Positions 1-13,959 of a stretch of DNA of 64,000 bases are shown piece by piece. Numbering within the stretch: position 1 is the first letter of the stretch; each line of letters starts with the position of its first letter. The position numbers and the translations under genes were made by a program. The notes below the pieces were generated by a model, which worked only from the letters and a program-made list of their open reading frames with translations, was not told the DNA's origin and searched no databases. Source of the stretch: Rhopalosiphum padi (Eukaryota > Arthropoda > Insecta > Hemiptera > Aphididae); NCBI RefSeq assembly GCF_020882245.1, contig NC_083597.1:82810152-82874151 (forward strand). Reading direction: 5' to 3'.

Positions 1-29
1 TCCGCCAAAAACGTCAGCCGCGGCTCATT

Positions 30-43
30 GGGGGGGGGGGGGG
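30..43 (+). repeat. Poly-G tract, 14 G
   Basis: Uninterrupted run of 14 G. A 12-G run also occurs at 1197-1208. Such runs are prone to length errors in sequencing. Confidence 0.9.
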
Positions 44-1798
44 TGCTGCGGAAGGGCGCCGCGTGCGCGTGTTTGCTCTGACGACACCCGTTATAATACA
101 CACTCACACGCACACTCACACGCACACCCGCACACACACGCACTTAGATATACGCGCCGTCGTCGTTTTATTATAATTCAATACGGTCGCGTGCCCACCA
201 CCGCCACCACCGTCGCCGCCGCCGCCGCCGTCACCGCTTTTGAACACACACACACACAGTATAATATTATACATATCACACCTATATATATACATACCAG
301 TTTAGCGTATTCCCATTCAGACGATCTACATACAGATATAATTTATCACACACACATTTTCATTTGTACATAAATCAACGGGTACCGGTCCGCTGCAACG
401 ATATAGTTTTATGATTATTATTGTAACGTGTGTGTGTGGGTTTATGATTTCCATATATGACGACGACGACGCCGCCGCCGCCAGCAGTGGTGAATATAAA
501 ACCCACACGCGTATGGTCGTATATATATATATATATATAACGAAAGCAGCGGCGGTGGATTTTCGGGTACCGCGCCGGTATAGTTGTGTGTATATACCTA
601 TATATATTATGTAGTCGCGGTTGTTTAGGGGTTTGATATTTATAAAAATTACACCGCAAATGGTGATGAAATTTAATTTAAATCATTTAAACCCTTCCGG
701 TAATGGCCCATTTTCGAATGTCGAACCATTTGTTTCGTTGTTGTTGTCGTTTTTCTTTTTCATACGTTATAAAACACAATACACGTCTATATATATGTGC
801 GTGTGTATGTATACGTATTTATAGGTATGCGTGATTTTATTACACACGCACACGTATATACTTACTTTTTGAAAATCCCTGAAAATGATTTACAGCATTG
901 ACCTTTTTCGATTATCTACCTTTTATTGTATATTATTATTATGCGAAAAAAAGTGTTGACTATTGTTTTTAATACTCTCTTTCAAAAAGTATAATTTTCA
1001 ATTAGTTGCGTATTGCAATATATACTGCGTGATGAAATTTTCAGTACCTACCTACAGTGATTCTGATTACTTTTTTGGATCGTTATCCGTTGAGTAATAG
1101 TTTATGATATTATTTCATTATAGAATGATAATATTTTTATATAAGTAGTCATTTATCATAACTATATAAACGTATTTAGATCTCTTATTCCAATATGGGG
1201 GGGGGGGGCTGGGGAGATGATGGACCTCCGTCGTCATAAGTAACGGTTAAAAACAATAACTTATTTAAAATAAGATGACGCATACTCATTTACAAACGAG
1301 ATTATTAGTCTTCAGCGGGTAGGTACATGAAAAATAATAATTAGGTATGATATTAAAAGAACAAGACGTAAGTTATATAGTATTATAATATTATTAATAT
1401 TAGTTCTGCTCGCCGATAGTCAAAATTAATAGGTTCATTTGAGATACTATATGATCTAGTTAAAAAAAATTTTTTTCAGTGATATTGAAAGAAATAGTAC
1501 ACCAAAGATTTTTTTTAAATATTACTATTTCGAAAACTAAGCTATTTATCGTAGGATACTGTATAAAGGATGATAGAATAACAATAATGTTATTTAATTT
1601 ACAATGATTAACGTATAAATTATTATTTTTTTATATAAATTAGTAAACAGAAAAATATTAGTAGAAAATGATAAGTAAATATGAGACTGAATACTGAATA
1701 TAAAATTGACGAGTTATATGATTGAGGAAATAGGACCATTAATAAAATCACTCTATTAGATTTTTATTTAAGCAGTGTTTTTTAAAATATTTTTTTAA

Positions 1799-2088
1799 TT
1801 ATAAAAGGTCACAGAACCAGTTTCTTTTAAGACGTTGTGTAGGGTTTTCAGGTAGAGTATGAAGGACATATTTTTTATTAGTGGGCTTATGGGGGAGTCG
1901 AGTTTGGAATGGAATCGTTTGTATGTGGTTGCTAGATATTTGACGGTTGTGATGTTAAGATCTTTATTGTAATGGGAAGCATTAATGATGTACCACGGTG
2001 CGCCAGTGATTAATCGAAAAGTAATATGTATTTCGTAAGCTTGGATTGGACAGATATGTTGAAACTGTCGGAAGGCTTGGCCGGTAAA
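1799..2088 (-). mobile_element. Jockey-type non-LTR retrotransposon remnant (3' end of reverse-transcriptase ORF)
   Basis: On the minus strand the frame ending at 1861 reads RLITGAPWYIIN, then DLNITTV, then YKRFHSKLDSPISPLIKN. This matches the conserved C-terminal region of jockey-clade pol proteins (…LITGAPWY…LH.DL.I…). A frameshift near 1860 then gives LPENPTQRLKRNWFCDLL followed by TAA at 1799-1801, the typical jockey C terminus. The similarity stops abruptly near 2088, as expected for a 5'-truncated LINE insertion. It is non-functional. The family is recognised from motif memory, not from a search. Confidence 0.75.
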
Positions 2089-3059
2089 AAAATAATTCTA
2101 TGAAAAAACTATAAAGTTATTTAAAATATGACTAAGTTATGTATTAAATGAGGCGGGGATGTTCCGTGTATGCGTAACTATTATATAAGTTTAAATACAT
2201 ACACTATTATTTATGAGATATTAAGATGAACTACTTGATAAAAGAAAATTAATGAAAACGCATTATAACGAAATGATATAAATTTACCTACGGATAAAAT
2301 CCCGGAAGAATTATGACAAATACGTTTTTAACACACCGGAAGAAGATATAAAAAAAGCATCACTTTTTTTTTTTTAATAATATATATGAGATGTATTACA
2401 GACATCTATATATTTGCATCTACATATAGGTATATACATACACACGAATACGATCATCGCGTTTTCGACTGCTCCGGTGTAATATTTTATCTCGTTCAGT
2501 GTTGGATTTTAAATGGTAATTTTTATTTAATGGAAACTAACGACCTCTCGAAACGTAAAAAAAAACCCTGCTACCTACAGCAGCCTACTATAATAACAAT
2601 AATTCAGTTTGCGCGTTCAATTTTTTTCCTTGTTTTACATATTATTACGAATTATGATAATTTAATATTGATGTACTTCCAACCTCCCTATATATACGTT
2701 ATACCGTATAGTATTTATATTTTGTTTTCGGTGCGATCGGAACACAGCGGCACGTCATCATACAACCGCGTGATGTATACATGTATATCATACACAACAG
2801 CATCCCTTTCGAGCGAAGCTCTGCAACTATACCATATATACACAGTACTACACACACACACATCTAATGGACCGAGCCATGACCAGGGGAGTGGTTCGTG
2901 GGGGCGGTTAACTGGACCGTCAAATACGAAACAAATTGAAACGAACGTCTTATACATATATAGTCGGTAGATAATAATATATCTCCTTTACTCGTGCACC
3001 GCCGAGTATAAACCCTTTGCTCATTTTTTTTTTTAAAAACTCTATATACCATTCAGAAA

Positions 3060-3200
3060 TTTATTGCCCCGGACGAACACGCGCTCGACCGCCCGCCCGC
3101 CCGCCAGCCTGCCCAGTTACTGCAGCCTCCACTGTATAGCTATACCGCCGCCGCCGTAGCGCAGTCGCCCCCGCAACGCCGTCGTCGTCGGAAGAGCAAA
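3060..3200. promoter_or_regulatory. GC-rich island with CCCG and CCG repeats
   Basis: Contains GCCCGCCCGCCCGCC and GCCGCCGCCG runs, with (CA)n directly downstream. It stands out from the AT-rich flank and may be promoter-like. No exon is identified. Confidence 0.25.
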
Positions 3201-3217
3201 AGAATCGCGGGTATACG

Positions 3218-3241
3218 CACACACACACACACACACACACA
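3218..3241 (+). repeat. (CA)n microsatellite
   Basis: About 12 CA units, following the GC-rich island at 3060-3200. Similar runs occur at 3700-3720, 31893-31914 and 43652-43675. Confidence 0.9.
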
Positions 3242-5523
3242 TAACCGTATATGGTATAACGGTATACACGTACGTATTACATACATATACGCGCACTCCG
3301 ACACGAATAATAATAATAATATATATTATATTTAGTGTGGTAGAGTCGTGCAGCGTGTGAGCGAGGCGATAGTGAATAATATGATAGGGGACATATTATA
3401 TAACTAAAACATAACGACCCGCGCCGGAGCGGGGGAGTGGGAAAAAAAAGAAAGAAAAAACAACAATCGAACGACAACGTATATTATGACAGTCGCATTA
3501 ATTCCACATATCGCTTTTTAGACGTCTCCTCTCCGCGTGTATGGCAACAGCAGCCTGCAATTGGGGTGATCAGAGCGCGTTCAGTGGGTTTTACACTAAA
3601 TATATATATATATATACGTAAACACGGTCGCGCAGTCCTCCGACAACGTATTTACCTCTTATATAATAACACAACGGGAACGTCACTCAAAACAATATGC
3701 ACACACACACACACACACACTACATATCGTTTAATATATATTATATTGTACGTATACATATATATATATATATATTATCGAACATTTTTCCCGCACTCGT
3801 GGGCTCGTGTCTCAATCCCGATATACGGTAATCTAAGTCCGAAATAATTGTGATCTGACAATATTTCCGGTCCGTTTAGTCCCCCGTTCATCCACGGACA
3901 CAATAATAAATATATATATATATAAATACCTCGTTCCAAAAGTCCCGCTTATACAGACGCTGCCGCCGTCAAATGGATTAACGACGACGCGATACGTTTA
4001 TAATATTATTATTATTATTATTATACGTACAGTGTATATATGTATAACGGCCGAGCAGGACGAGGCGCACCGATCGCGCGGTCCCTCGTCGTCGGCGCGT
4101 GTATACTGTATATCCGTCCGATTGTCACAAAAGGTCGAACCTTAATGCGCGCGTATTTTAAGCCATCGGCCGGTGTGCATATTATATCGGTATATATATT
4201 TTATTATATTAATAATTTGGCAAAACGAGATTATTGTCGTCATCCGGCGCTCCGTTTTAAACGATATAGACGGGACGAGACTATATAATACTATACTGCT
4301 ACTGCTGCTGCTGCGTAGACATATACAGAAGTATACAAAATTACAAATATTATGTTTAAACTTTTCGAATTTCAATAAACAATATCAATGTATATAATCG
4401 GACAATCAATATTATTATACGTTAATATAAATTATAAATACACTGTAGTATATTAGTATATACAGGTACATAATTAAAAAGCAAATTTTTAGGTTTTCAA
4501 AACTTTAAAATAAGATTCTATAACATGTTTAAAAAAAATTAAGCATTCAAATATTTTCATAACAATCCTTAAACTGCAGGTAAAAAAGGCTGTTTTTTTT
4601 TACTTCAAACAGTTGAAAATCTGAACACAAGTTCAATAAGAAACATGCGTAAGTATATAATATACATATATATATATGTTTACATAAATATTTATAAATT
4701 TATAATATTTACGTTTATTGTTCATTAATCACACATCATGCAATGATAATAATATAATATGCTTAGATTTGAAAATAATTATTGCACACCACTTCTTTGG
4801 TAAATTGAATAAACTCAGTTACATCTGAAATAAATAAACAGTTTCTAATTTAATTAAAAATAAGTTATTGAACGATTTATATTATTTTAATTTTTAAATT
4901 AAAAACATGTTTTCCCTACGATGAAATAATAATGACTCAAGAAACAAACAAATAAGATTTTTTCAATACAATAATAAATATATTCTTGAATATGAAATTA
5001 ATATTCTCTAACATCTATTCAAAATATCCGAAATAATGTTTTTTTCTGCGATTTCTATAATGGATAAGTTACTTACGTTTGTTGAGCTGCGTTAAGTCAA
5101 TAAATAGGATTACGCGGAATACATTGGTCCAATTTACATTTTATATTCATTATAACGCGTATTATATATTTTTTTCTATAATTGTAAATGTTGTGATCAT
5201 TATTATATTTTTATACTAAATAAAAATATGCACATACCTTATTGATTTATGTGGTACTAAACTATGATTATAATGATATATAGTGATCAGTGTAATGATG
5301 GGAAAAACGAATAATGTGCTTTTACCACTTGAATAAACTCGTAAAAACCGATGACATAATTATGTCACGTGTAATACCAGCTAGTATTTACAGAATCGAT
5401 CTCAATTACACATTATTTTAAATATTATGATTGAGATAAAATATTATATATGATATTATAGTGTACGCATCAAAATATAATAATGTATACTTTTTCATGT
5501 TTTAAATTTAACTTTTAACTTTA

Positions 5524-5660
5524 AGACTCCGAGTGGAGCGATTATTGCAGGTTTTACGCAGTTATTTAATTATTTTTTATATGTCAGATATTTTTATTGG
5601 AGCAGAAAAATAATGCAATTTTAAACTCTGAGGGTGATTTCAGATAACATTAATTATTTC
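5524..5660 (+). repeat. Dispersed aphid-type repeat, copy 1
   Basis: AGACTCCGAGTGGAGCGA (5524-5541) followed by a GGTTTTAC block, ATGTCAGATATTTTTATTGGAGCAG and CTCTGAGGGTGATTTC. The opening word recurs at 42649-42666, and both resemble a highly repeated aphid element I recall. Class unknown and end approximate. Confidence 0.4.
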
Positions 5661-8600
5661 TAGATTATAGAAAATTATCAATACTTTTTCAAGTAAATGA
5701 GAAAAAAGAACGAAGATTATATTATAAGCATTTGAAATTATTGTCGCATATTTTGGATAAATATTGATAAAAGCAGTATTGTATTTTTTGCTCGGTCCTC
5801 AGTTAAAAAGTGTATAGACATATGCTATAAGGTTCATTTTAAAGACATCGAAAATATGAAAACATGATGACATTTTCTTAAAAGGCATTTAAAGCTTAAA
5901 TTTTCACAAGATTCATAATCAAATCATGAAAATTTTTTAATTATAAAGTATAGATAAATGGTGGACAAACCTAAAGCAGATGCACCATTTATGTTTTTAA
6001 TTGTTGGTGCCAACGTTTTTGCAGGCCATTTTAAAATCATTATCAAGAATTGAATAATTATGACTAAAAAAGAAATACAACGGAAAACATGAATTGTTCC
6101 AACTAATACAACATAAGAAAACATACTAATTTAAAAAAAAAAATTATAATAATTAAAAAAGTGGTTTTTAAATTTTTATTTTGAATACCATAATTTTTCA
6201 AGTATTACTGAGATCATTTTCAGTGTAAAAAAGAACAAAAATTTAAAAAAAATTATTAGATTCAATATGCCTTACTAAGAAACATATTTAATATTTATTA
6301 AAAAATGAATATTATTGGTACTAAATACCATTATGCCTATATAGCTTATTACCATCAAATAATAATAATAAATTAATTTGTAGGTAGTTAGGTATGAATA
6401 ATGACGCACCCGACCTACTACTTGTAAATACATTACAAGGTTTTTTTATAAGTTGTTTTTATAGTTTTTTAAGGCATAAAAAATACATAGATTTGTTGTA
6501 TGCATAGGTTTTCTATAGGCACTACAATTTTTATAAAATTTGATATTTATACAATAAATTATGATTTTTATTCAAACAATTTTATTTTATTTTAGTTATT
6601 TTTCTGTAATTAAAGAAAATATTATTATCGAGACTTAAAAATGTCCGCTATAGATATGTCATATCTATGTTTTTATTTTGAAATAGAAACTGAATAGTTT
6701 TTCATTTAGGTACAAGTGGTACAACGATTAATTTTTGAATTCAAATATATCTATTAATCGATGATAGCCTGATAAGTGTTTTAGTCAATGAGATGATGGT
6801 TCACTTGAAACCTTCTATACAGCAGAGCAATTACTCTAGTTTTGTTTTTACTTAACCATCTTTCAAATAGATGATAAAACTACTTAGAGGTATAGAAACA
6901 AGAACCTTTGCCAACATGTTTCTTAAGGATTAACCTTAATTCCACTTCCCAGTAACGTCCGAACAAACTAAAACAGCTCTTGCACTTAAAGTGAACACCA
7001 GGAATTGCGTTTTTATCCACCGCAAAACTTTGAAATCTTTTTATATAATATGGGGTTTAAAAATGATCGAAAACATGTTTATGTAAAAAATATGTTTTAG
7101 GATTTAAGTATAAGTAGATATTACTTGACTTATAGCTATTGAGAAAATTGATTATATGGTTAGTATACATTTTTTTACAATTGAATAGTTATTTATATAT
7201 ATATATATATATATATAATATTATTCTAACTGTAATATGTTTTTTTATTTTAACTAGATTATTGGTTTTATGATTTCTAAACGGTTTAATCATATACATT
7301 GAATTTATAAGAATTATACAAACTTAAGCATTATGATAATTTGTATGTTGTTTTAAAAAGCAATGGTTATTATTCTAAAATATATTCCTTAAACATTCAG
7401 TTAATTTTTGAAAATATTGAAACAATTCCAGTAATAAACATATTTGGTTTATTTTTTCTTTCAGTATTACTATATTTATATAATAAATCTACCTTATTAT
7501 GTCTCTTAGAACTGATAAAATTATGTTTTTGATTAAAATCTTTTTATAGCTTTGGTTTCATAGGAATTAAGATTATTTAGAATAATATAATAATAATAAT
7601 AATAAAGGTATATCTATTAGATAAACTTTAACATTTATGATCTAGCATAGGTATAAACAGGTACCTGATAGTCAATAGGTATTTGATTAAGTATTAACAT
7701 TTTTAAAATGTTAAAGAAATTAATTTGATGACAATAATTATGAGTTTATAATAATTAAAAAAAAAAAATTATTTGTCTGATAAACTTTGATATGTAAAAT
7801 ATTATATCTTTTATTAGTTATAGCATTATTTTTGTTTGTTATAATGGTCTAGTAGTGTGCCTATACATAAACGTAAGTACAGGGTTTAAAAGATAATAGT
7901 TTTTTAGTCAATACCTAATTGATTGGTATACAACTTGTAATTATTAGTTTTTTACGTCCATAAATTGTAAATAAAAAGTCACATTTCAGTCTATATTATA
8001 AAATTAAATTTATATTCTTAAGAAATATAGGTACTTCGCAAATAATGCACGGTATCATAATAATTTGTAATCTTGAGTGTTTATTAATTTTATGTTTTAT
8101 AGTCATTATAAATGAAGAGCACTTGGCATAGTGTATATCGACATTCGACACTAGTTAGAACGAAATCTAAGAGTGATTTATTGATTGGGGAAAAATATAT
8201 TATAGTAGCTGATTCTAACGACCAATCACAATGCGTGTTAACTCCCTTCTTTATGGCCATCAGGTAATGCTTGACATGATTATTATATATTTACCGACCC
8301 TCGATAAAACTGTCTTTAAATTTATCGTATTTAGACCGAAGAACATAAATTATATATACTTATAGTGAATAAGAGTACCTACTATACCTATATAATATAA
8401 ACATGTACCTAAATGTTGTTCCTTTCATAGAAAATACCAATATTATTCATTATAAATTATAAATTATATTATAACTTATAGGGTGCTAACTGCTACACGA
8501 AAAATTATGAATTAATAAAATAATATAATTTTGAAGACATTTATTTTCAATTAGTTTGTTGAATAGATAATATATATTTGAAATAGAATTTGAAAGGAAA

Positions 8601-9079
8601 TTATATTGTAATTATTATGTTAACTTATTAGTTTTTACTATATTAGTAAAGAGTTATAAATATATTAGGAATCTATATCTATATGATTATATGAAATTGA
8701 AATAGTTTCTTTTATTCTGTTTATACAGTTTAATAAATATGCAAAATATATATGACGGTTTATATATTTCATCATTTTTACACTCGTTGATCTCTATCAT
8801 ACTATATGTACAAAATGTGCAAAAATTTTATGTTAAGTGCTTAAAATCATTTGCGTTATCTGCAGGTTTTCTCATTAATGTTTTTATATGATAGTCTACG
8901 TTTATATATCTACAATTCCTTGAATATAATATGTTATTTTATTAAATCGGAATGAGCATATTATTGTAGCGCATGTACAGAGCGTTATGATATAATTATT
9001 AATGCAACTAGTTACTGCACCAACGAAGACACTGACGCGAGATAGCGTGCGAATATATTTATATACAAATATATATTTA

Positions 9080-9384
9080 TACACAAACTGCACACACCTG
9101 CAGCACGGGGTGGTCGGAGGGGATCGAGAGTTTCGATGTGGGCGAGTGTCGGTGGTGGTAGTACTGATGCTGCTGCTGCTGCTGTTGCTGGTAGGGGTAG
9201 CGGCGGCGTGTGTATTCAACCCCTCCGCTCGAGGAAAAAAGGGGGTGGAGTTGGGCCGCCGACGACGCCGGTACAGGAAGGAAGGGATGAGGATTCTGAG
9301 AGTGTCGCCCTCAGTGCGCCGCCGGATAGCCCAGGCTTAGCATGTTGATCCCGCTGGATTAGTGGAACGGCTACCCAGTATCAG
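9080..9384 (+). promoter_or_regulatory. GC-rich island with candidate 5' non-coding exon of Ptx1 (donor at 9385)
   Basis: A GC-rich patch in AT-rich DNA ends in TATCAG|GTTAGT, a near-consensus donor with GT at 9385-9386. Upstream, CTCAGTG near 9310-9316 contains a TCAGT initiator (A at 9313), and GCATGT at 9340-9345, at +28, fits the loose DPE consensus. This could be a TATA-less first exon of about 72 nt spliced to 20547. ORFs across it are GC-repeat artefacts. Without transcript data it is only a candidate. Confidence 0.3.
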
Positions 9385-10924
9385 GTTAGTGTTTTGCTCT
9401 TTTTCGTCCTCCCCCTCCATTCACTACCACTTTAGCCCCTTCTCTACCTAATACCCCTCAATTCTAACTCGCGTTCGTCATGTGATATCATATCATTATG
9501 CATATTATAATATGTATTGCGTGACGAAATTTCGTTCAATTAATATAAACCTAAATTCATATATTTTATAATATAATATACACCTACTTATAGGAATATT
9601 AGGTACAGAATACAGTCATAGGTACCTACTAGAATTATTGTATTGTCGTATTATGCACAATGAAAATTTACTAAATATTAAATAGGCGTAATTTTATATT
9701 AAAAGCACACATTTAAATTTATATGTGAAACATTAGATATGTAGGTAACTCAACCCAGTAAAACCTATATAATATGTTATACTATATCAGTATACTACGC
9801 ATAATATAAGTTAGAGTGATATATAATTTTTATTCAAGCCTTTAAAGTTATAATATTTATTTCATCGTGTAAAATTATAACGGTTCCAAAATTATCGAAT
9901 AATAGCTAAACAGTTAACATTAAAATACTCTTATAGTTGAGTTCTATTTTGCTTATTATAATATAAATGTATATTTTTAGAACTTTTTTTATATAGTTCA
10001 TTCCACACAATTATATTAATTTATAAAATTTGACACCAATAACAATAATTTTATTTTTATAATTTTAATTAAACGAAAATATAATTCGACAAAATAGTTA
10101 TCATACTTATAAATAAAATAAATAGTTTTAAATAATAATAAATATTTAATAATTAATTTAACGCCTAATAATTTGAATATATTTTATTTTAGGATAAATA
10201 ATAATATAAATATCTCTTATGCTTTTTATAAAACGATAGAGTTTTGCATTAAATATTATGTAATAGTTAGGTATGAAGTAAAAAAAAATTTTAATTTAGT
10301 ATAATTTTTTATTTTAAAGAAACCAAAGGTTATATTATAGTAGTTATAGATAAATTAATTTTAATCACAATTTTAAATACTGTAGCTGTATATATAAAAT
10401 ACAATATAAATAAAAAAATACACTTCATAAAATAAATACACATATTACCATACTATGTTCTATATATTGGTATTGTATGTATAAAGTTGAAAATAATTAC
10501 CTAATTATGTGCAAAAATACACGTAGTAATTTATATTCGTTTATTACCTATATACTTATCATAACATATTGTAAATGATGTAATATCATTTAATTTATCA
10601 CAGTAGTATATTTGAATAAAACTTCAAATAATCAACATATTTTTGTTTTTATTATTATCTAAATTTCATATTATTGGTACTATAACAAATTATAAGTAGT
10701 GATCATCATATAACATAACTTCACAGTGCTAAAATCCTGTTATTAACTTCCAATATGATTAATGTTGCGATTATTGATTAATTATTATAAATATCCTTAT
10801 TATTGGAAATTTTATTTAGCTTACAAATATTTATTCAGTAATAATAGAACTAATAATACGTTATAACTTTCAATAATTGGCCTGAATCAATTTGTTTTTT
10901 CATTTAAACAACCGCGGGGTAAAA

Positions 10925-10980
10925 TATAAACAGCAATTAAAATTCGCACGAGTTCTTCTGTTAAAACACAGTACTGAGGA
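10925..10980 (+). promoter_or_regulatory. Alternative candidate leader exon with TATA box and donor
   Basis: TATAAA at 10925-10930 is followed about 26 nt later by ACGAGTTC, and a good donor GAGGA|GTAAGT lies at 10981. This layout could be a short leader exon. The evidence is positional only, in sequence where TATA words are common. Confidence 0.18.
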
Positions 10981-12602
10981 GTAAGTGGGATTTATTAGTG
11001 TTTTTCTTTCGAGTTGTAAAGCCGACTTAATACCGGCGGATCACAGTTGATCTCAAACGATTTTTCGTTTTGGCCTACTGTTTTTTTTTCAATATATGTA
11101 CCTATTTCCTGCTTTTACTCTAGTCTAAATATTATCATAATTCACCTTGCATATTGAGTAGTAACCTTGAATATGTTGATCACTTATCTATATCATAAAC
11201 TTAAATTTTTATAATGTATGATCCCAAATGGAAATGCTATAAATAATAATAATATATTGTTTGAATGTACAAATAAAATATATTTCGAATTAAAAAACAA
11301 ATTAATCAATCTGCAAACATATAATTTTTTTTAAAGAATGTAATATCTATATAGGTAATGTATAAGATTGTAAGATTGTAAAGTTGTAATTTTTACTGAA
11401 ACTTTTCTGAAACTTAAATTATGGTAGATTGTTGAACTATTAAACATTATTTCATTGTAAAATTATTTATAGAAATGACATAATATATACATTAATTATT
11501 CATATTAAAGATATAGGTATAGGTACTTAATTTCTGATTACATTTTTAGTACCTATTTATTCTATGTACCTACTTGGTCTATTATACAAGTACCATTATT
11601 AATTTCAATATTTTTTATTTATCTAACATATTCTAGTCCGCAAATACCTAATTGTTTTATGATACTGTAATTATACATAAATATTTAATATACTCCTAAA
11701 ATGTAATATGTTATAATAAGATAAATCATATCAATTCAATTGTATTATAGTTGTGTAGTAGTTTTATTTACCAATATTTAATTTCATAAGGAATTATAGA
11801 TATTTTAAGTTACTTTTTAATTTTTATATTACAAAATTGTTTAATATTTGACAAGTAATTATAGTCTATTACATTATTTTTTAAAATTATTTAAATGAAT
11901 AATAAGATTATGTCATGTTACTTGATAATTTAAATATATTTTATGATAATACAATTAATTCAATTTTATTAATATACAATACACACATGTATATATAAGT
12001 ATAGTAGTTAAAATTTTTTTCAATTAAAAACGAGAAAAATTTAATAAGTCCATGTACCTACTTACATATAAATATATATTATAGGTACTATATATACTAT
12101 ATGTTAGTTGGTAAATGAAAAAGATCTTTATTAAAGTGTAGAAGTAATAATATTGAGCCAAGCTTTTCCTCCGGTGACGCGTTAGTCCGTAAAAAAAATC
12201 GATTTAATAATTTTAATAAATTATTTTCAAATGTTCAACACTCATATAAAATAGTTGAAAAATCGAAGTATGAAGTATATATGTACGTTAATAAAGTGCG
12301 TATAAGGTTTCATACAGGTGTGTAATATATAATACAGTGTATAATATTTTTAATATTAAAATTAAGTCTACAAGTAGTGATTTTGGAAATGGGTGGTAAC
12401 TAGTAATATAGAGGGATATATTACACATAGTAAGTACTATAAATGATATACAGTTTTACTCTCTCGTTTACTTGAAGCATATGCTATACATTATTGTTAG
12501 TTTAAACGATTGTAAATTCCCCGCCGTATTACGACAAGTATATATAATTTAATACAGCAGCTAGCATACCCGCGAATTTATCGGTATACCCACCGCGTGG
12601 TT

Positions 12603-12603
12603 A

Positions 12604-12643
<40 letters not shown>
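12603..12643 (+). repeat. (ATT)n microsatellite
   Basis: About 41 bp of ATT repeats, the longest ATT tract seen in the window. Comparable runs are at 14765-14805 (ATT then GTT) and 51618-51646. Confidence 0.9.
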
Positions 12644-12644
<1 letters not shown>

Positions 12645-13959
12645 TGTTAGTCTTATGTAACATGTTCAGTGCGATTATTATACCTACAGTATATGCGTTT
12701 TAGCGTTTATATATTATGAACAATGTACATTGTATGTATACACGACATTGTACCTGTAATAATAATAAATAAAATTGAGTAGTGATTTGTGCCTATATAT
12801 AATGTACATACGCGTTTAACATATATTATTTTACACGACTGGTATACATATTATGTATACATGTATATAGTACATATCAACCTAGCCTATATAGTATATA
12901 TATTATATATACATACAGTAGGTACTGGTAAACCCTCCAACCGTATATGTGCAGGTTTACGGTTTTAGGAGAAACAAAATAATACTTTTATTTGGGTCGT
13001 GTAATTTTGAGCGCTGAGAGACGGTATTTTATTCGCTCTCCCTCAGTTTAAAATCCTACAATATAATAATATATGAACTCGCATACGGAACGAAAACATA
13101 ATATTATTGTAAATTTATTTTTATTTTTATCGTGTTTATTATTGAAATATAAACAATTTATAAATATTTTCAATCTAAAAAAATATGCTTGTTGAAATTT
13201 TGTGTAGATATTATATAGTTAACATAAATGCTATTATAATATGATTAACGGAATCATCCAGCAATACTAGTTTGGACGTGATATATATATTATTATTATT
13301 TTCGATCACGTTATAGTAAGTCCTTACATCTATTCTTTTTAGCCTTCTCGAAGGATGATTGGCTGGGTTTTTTGTCAGCGGAGTTGTAAGACGAGTGGGT
13401 TTTAGTGGTTTGCGAAGTGGGATCAATATAGAGTTTGTCTCTATTTCTGAGACGGTTAGAATTTTCAAGTCCGGGTGGAAGCAGGAATAGATTCGATACG
13501 TGAAACGTCGCTTTTGTAATCGGTATTGTACGTAATAATGATAATAATAATATACTGATTGGAAAGTTTGCAGTATTTCGCTGGTAATCCGTTTGATTTC
13601 TTTGCAACACTGCTCCGTATAATCAGATTGCCATGATAATACCAAATTGTCTCGAGCATTGTGAGTATTGTGATTTCGTATACACCTATACGCTCTATAT
13701 ATGCTTATGGTGGCAGTTTGCCAGACACGATGCTCACCCAAAAATAATATCATCTTATAACATTTAATATCATATATATATATATATAATATAATAATAT
13801 CGTTATGTATTAAATAGCCGCACGTGAATATATAACAATACAAAGAAAACGCAATTGCAATAATAATAACATTATATTATTATTATTATTATGGTTTCGG
13901 CGGTGCTATATAATAATATGACGGTCGTACGAAACTTGACGAGGGTCAACACCTACACA

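Noticed and set aside
2386..2970. 194-codon plus-strand ORF
   Set aside because: Tyr/Ile/His/Thr-rich translation of TA- and CA-repeat sequence; no domain, and it crosses obvious microsatellites.
9002..9348. Two overlapping ORFs in the GC island
   Set aside because: Repeat-driven (GCT/GTT runs read as Leu or Ala) and lacking any domain; better explained as an untranslated island.
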